Origin: Symbiodinium kawagutii
Lineage: Eukaryota; Sar; Dinophyceae; Suessiales; Symbiodiniaceae
Length of the DNA stretch: 64,000 nt
Assembly: GCA_009767595.1 (NCBI GenBank)
Contig: VSDK01001598.1
Location: forward strand, 157,739-221,738
Direction of reading: 5' to 3'
A program made the position numbers and the translations under genes. The notes beneath the pieces were generated by a model, which was not told where the DNA came from, ran no database searches, and saw only the letters and a program-made list of their open reading frames with translations. Numbering within the stretch: the stretch's first letter is position 1; every line of letters starts with the position of its first letter. Shown piece by piece: positions 61,000 to 64,000 of the stretch.

Positions 61000-62900
61000 G
61001 TTTGGGATAGCCACCACAACCACAGTTGAACGATTCTTTGGTCCCTCCCTAAATGACTGGCAAGATACCGCCTGAATCTGGAACTGTTTGGTACAAGTGG
61101 CTGAAAATCCCAATAATTGGGATCAAATTGTTTTCCCCCGAAATAGGATACTTATGGATAGTTCACTCCCCTGAAGGCTGCTTCGGTCTGACAGCCAAGC
61201 ATGCGCCAAGAGAGTACCTCCTCCCCACACGCAGATGCACAAATGCTCGTTGCCCTAGTCTATAGATTGTCTTCACCATGGAGTATTCACCATGGGCTTG
61301 TGATAGCTCTGGATGTTGTGATGGGTTGCATGTTGCACAGACTTTTTGTGCATGGCACTGCTGATATTTTTCAATACAATTCAATACAATGTCTGGATCT
61401 CAGCTCCTTATCTTCTAATCAAATCACATCGGCAATCGGAGAGTTCACACGTACGGAATCTATCGACTATATTATGCATATTTAAACCTCATGCTGGCTG
61501 ACAACCGACTGCTGATTTGATTGTATCGTGAATTATTACAACCTTACCCTTGTAGTACGCTGGAAACAAAAACGGCGGTTTGCAGCCAATAGTTCCATTG
61601 ATTCATTAGTTTCAGCTAAAGATGATCAAGTAGCTGAGAATACCTTAAGTTGGTTGGCAACCATTCTCAGTTAACCAACTAATCGCTGAGCAACCAATAT
61701 GTTAACAACCAAAAACCAGATTAGAGTTGTTTTCTTCAATTGTAAACATTTATTCAAGCACTTGTGCAAATGCAGAAAATTCATTCTGCTTGATTTGTTC
61801 ACTGCTTTGATCGTAGTCATCCTCATGTGGATCGAATATGGAAACTCTGAACATCTTGCTTCATTTGCCCCCTTTCTTTGGTGGACTTTCAGTCGTTTTA
61901 TCTGATCTCGCATGACAGTAGGTATGACTCAGGCAAGCTTTAGTTTCACTCCCGGTCAGAAAACACTGAAAATACTCTGTTTGTAGCGTTTACTATCCTC
62001 TCCTTTTGGTACCTCAGAAGCAGACAGTAGCTGCTGCAACTGCGGGACATACTGTATACTGTGTTGTGTGTTGGAAGATGTACTTCAAATACTTGGAATG
62101 AAACGTAGAATGCGGACAAAGCATTTCCATCGACTCATACAGCAGTGAACTCTTCACCGCTTCCAGCCCACAGTGAGACCTCGATGCTGTGGATTTTCCA
62201 GCCAGGTATGTTAGCTTTCCAGACATCAACGGTTAAACAACCATCATCCTTAATAAGTACTATATTATATAAGCATCTTCTACTTCAACAACTCACTATT
62301 CGGCCGCAGATATATACGGTTCATTCCATCACTGAATGGATCAAGAAACTATAACTCATCACGCTGACAATGCAATACAATCATGAAGCAGCCTTAATCG
62401 CAGTGAATCCTGATTGACCGGCCGATAACTTGCCAATGACTTATTGGCTACTGTAGCAACTAAGTGGTCAATAATTTGTTAATACTGCTTATTTGCTGGT
62501 CAATGCAGTCATGGTTCTTGCTAATGGAAATAGTTGCTCATTCCTACTGATTGTAGCTATCTTCCTCTAGATGAGGATTACATAATTATTGCAGCTAGTT
62601 AGAAGTCATCAATACGCGTGAGGTCACTGTTATCAATAATCCATTCTTCACCATCAATCATGAACACTGATTCTTGAAAACAAGTCACCAACGATGACTA
62701 AGCCTAGTTTGAATGAAGACCACCCAATCAACCACCATCAAGCATTATTAATAGACCTTTACGCGTCAAGCACAAAAATCCATTATTTAGCCAACCGGTT
62801 GTATCCGGAATATCCCCATTGTTGTTTTAAATTGTACTAGCCATGCTTAGCAACCCGCAGGTATATTCCATGAAGATTTGAGACCAACAGTTACAGTATC
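61000..62900. other. No supported gene
   Basis: AT-richer, repeat-poor sequence with only short ORFs (up to 94 codons). A CTGAAAATCCCAATAATTGGG palindromic patch at about 61,100 may be a worn inverted-repeat element. I see no RNA gene. Confidence 0.4.
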
Positions 62901-62977
62901 TAACTAGGCTTGCTGCTTACTGCTGGTTCTACCGCTTCTGCATCCATCAGGGTTCCCGGTCGCAATTCTGTGTGTTG

Positions 62978-63110
62978 TTGTGTTCTTCTTCTTCTTCTTC
63001 TTCTTGTTGTTGTTGTTGTTGTTGTTGTTCTTGTTCATCTTGTTGTTCTTGTTGTTGTTGCTGTTGTTGCTGCTGTTGTTGCTGCTGTTGTTGTTGTTGT
63101 TGTTCGTTGC
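62978..63110 (+). repeat. TTC/GTT/GCT triplet array
   Basis: TTC units followed by GTT and mixed GTT/GCT units. The poly-Leu, poly-Cys and poly-Val ORFs over it are artefacts. Confidence 0.95.
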
Positions 63111-63348
63111 TGCTCATGAACCACCACCCATTCGAGGCAATACCATCCCGATCTCAACACGGACCGAAGCGCCTCGATTAAGATGGCAGAGACTTGGCAG
63201 CAGGGCAACATGTGGGCCCATAGTTGAGGTTTCCCAGGCCATTGGTGACTGGTAGGAACCAGTGTTGGCATTTGTCAAAAGATCATGTGAGACCAGTATG
63301 AACCATCATCATCCATAAGTAATCAGCATTATCAATCTGTTGCAACAT

Positions 63349-63386
63349 GTTGTTGTTGTTTTTGTTGTTGTTGTTGTTGCTGTTGT
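63349..63386 (+). repeat. GTT triplet tract
   Basis: About 12 GTT units with two interruptions. Confidence 0.9.
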
Positions 63387-63929
63387 AACCATTAATTATT
63401 GACCAATATTACCCAGCATTATCCACTATTCAAGAGAAAGAGTTGTTGAAACAGGTGGTAAAAGTCTGGTGTCTAAGTGGAAGCCATCAACAGTAGAGAG
63501 CAGCACTTGGGCTTACTCCTCTTTTTCACGGACTTGCACTGAAGGCACCCCATGCCAAAGGCCACAACAGCTACCAGGCAACGAGTTTTCCATCTGAGAA
63601 GTTGCCTTCCAACCGCTCGTTGATCGCTAGGACGGTTCCCCGCATTATTGGTGATGATCATTATCCACTCTGGGCAATTCCATCAGTCAACCATAATTAC
63701 TAGTCTCACCAGTAGATCCTTGGCTGTTGTTGGCCATTCCCCCCTCATCAATCATCACCCATCATCAAACATTCGTATCTATTTTCCATCGCTATCATCC
63801 AGCATATGAAGATGCCATTCTTCAGCAATTTGTTGGACACGAACCTCCCCAATCAGTCGCCAATGGCAATGGAGTCCACCAGAACATGGCGAATTTTTCA
63901 CCTCCAACCTCCCCAACCCCCACCAACAG

Positions 63930-64000
63930 CCCCAACCCCCGGACCCTCCAACACCCCTCCAACACCCTCTCAACACCCTTCCAACACCCCCAGCCGCCAC
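63930..64000 (+). repeat. CCTCCAACACC minisatellite, runs off the window
   Basis: Degenerate 10-12 bp units of CCTCCAACACC/CCTTCCAACACC continue to the last base. Confidence 0.85.

Overview
This window looks like nuclear DNA of a dinoflagellate, most likely a symbiodiniacean or a relative. No long ORF of ordinary codon content exists outside one retrotransposon. Host genes appear instead as very short GC-rich exons (about 20-180 nt) scattered through kilobases of low-complexity intron. Several inferred introns use GC or GA donors instead of GT, which is known for dinoflagellates. The retrotransposon belongs to a LINE type that carries a cytosine methyltransferase and that I know only from dinoflagellates. 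All coordinates of split genes were read by eye from splice signals and phase, with no RNA evidence.

Layout. (1) About 2.7-26 kb, + strand: a calcium-dependent protein kinase (CDPK)-like gene. The exons carry the end of the kinase domain, the junction segment, and EF-hands. EF-hands 1 and 2 become canonical only when exons lying 1.5-2 kb apart are joined in phase. Weaker exon-like islands follow up to 26.3 kb. (2) 28,117-38,437, - strand: a 10,321-bp LINE flanked by a perfect 15-bp target-site duplication. ORF1 contains a full set of C5 cytosine methyltransferase motifs and ends in a coiled coil. ORF2 contains endonuclease, reverse transcriptase, zinc knuckle and RNase H. The two ORFs share one frame and are separated by a single TGA. 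(3) 41.2-55.5 kb, + strand: at least 12 small, phase-consistent exons of DNAAF3/PF22, a dynein-arm preassembly factor. (4) 55.6-58.9 kb: a 78-bp minisatellite with 27 seemingly identical units, broken by an assembly gap (N). (5) 60.6 kb, + strand: an exon with the start of a DnaJ J-domain. (6) 61-64 kb: no gene I can support.

The intron DNA is not random. It consists largely of degenerate ATGGTTGATGG-type repeats, and their strand flips at exons. Introns tend to begin with GGTT/GATGG-rich sequence and end with the complementary CCATCATCAACC-rich sequence, so intron ends could pair in the pre-mRNA and bring the splice sites together. Four families of short (about 90-320 bp) terminal-inverted-repeat elements, called A-D here, are inserted throughout. 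Family A has about 19 copies. The intron-end polarity and the inverted-repeat families are the most unusual host features. The methyltransferase-LINE with one in-frame stop is the most striking single object.
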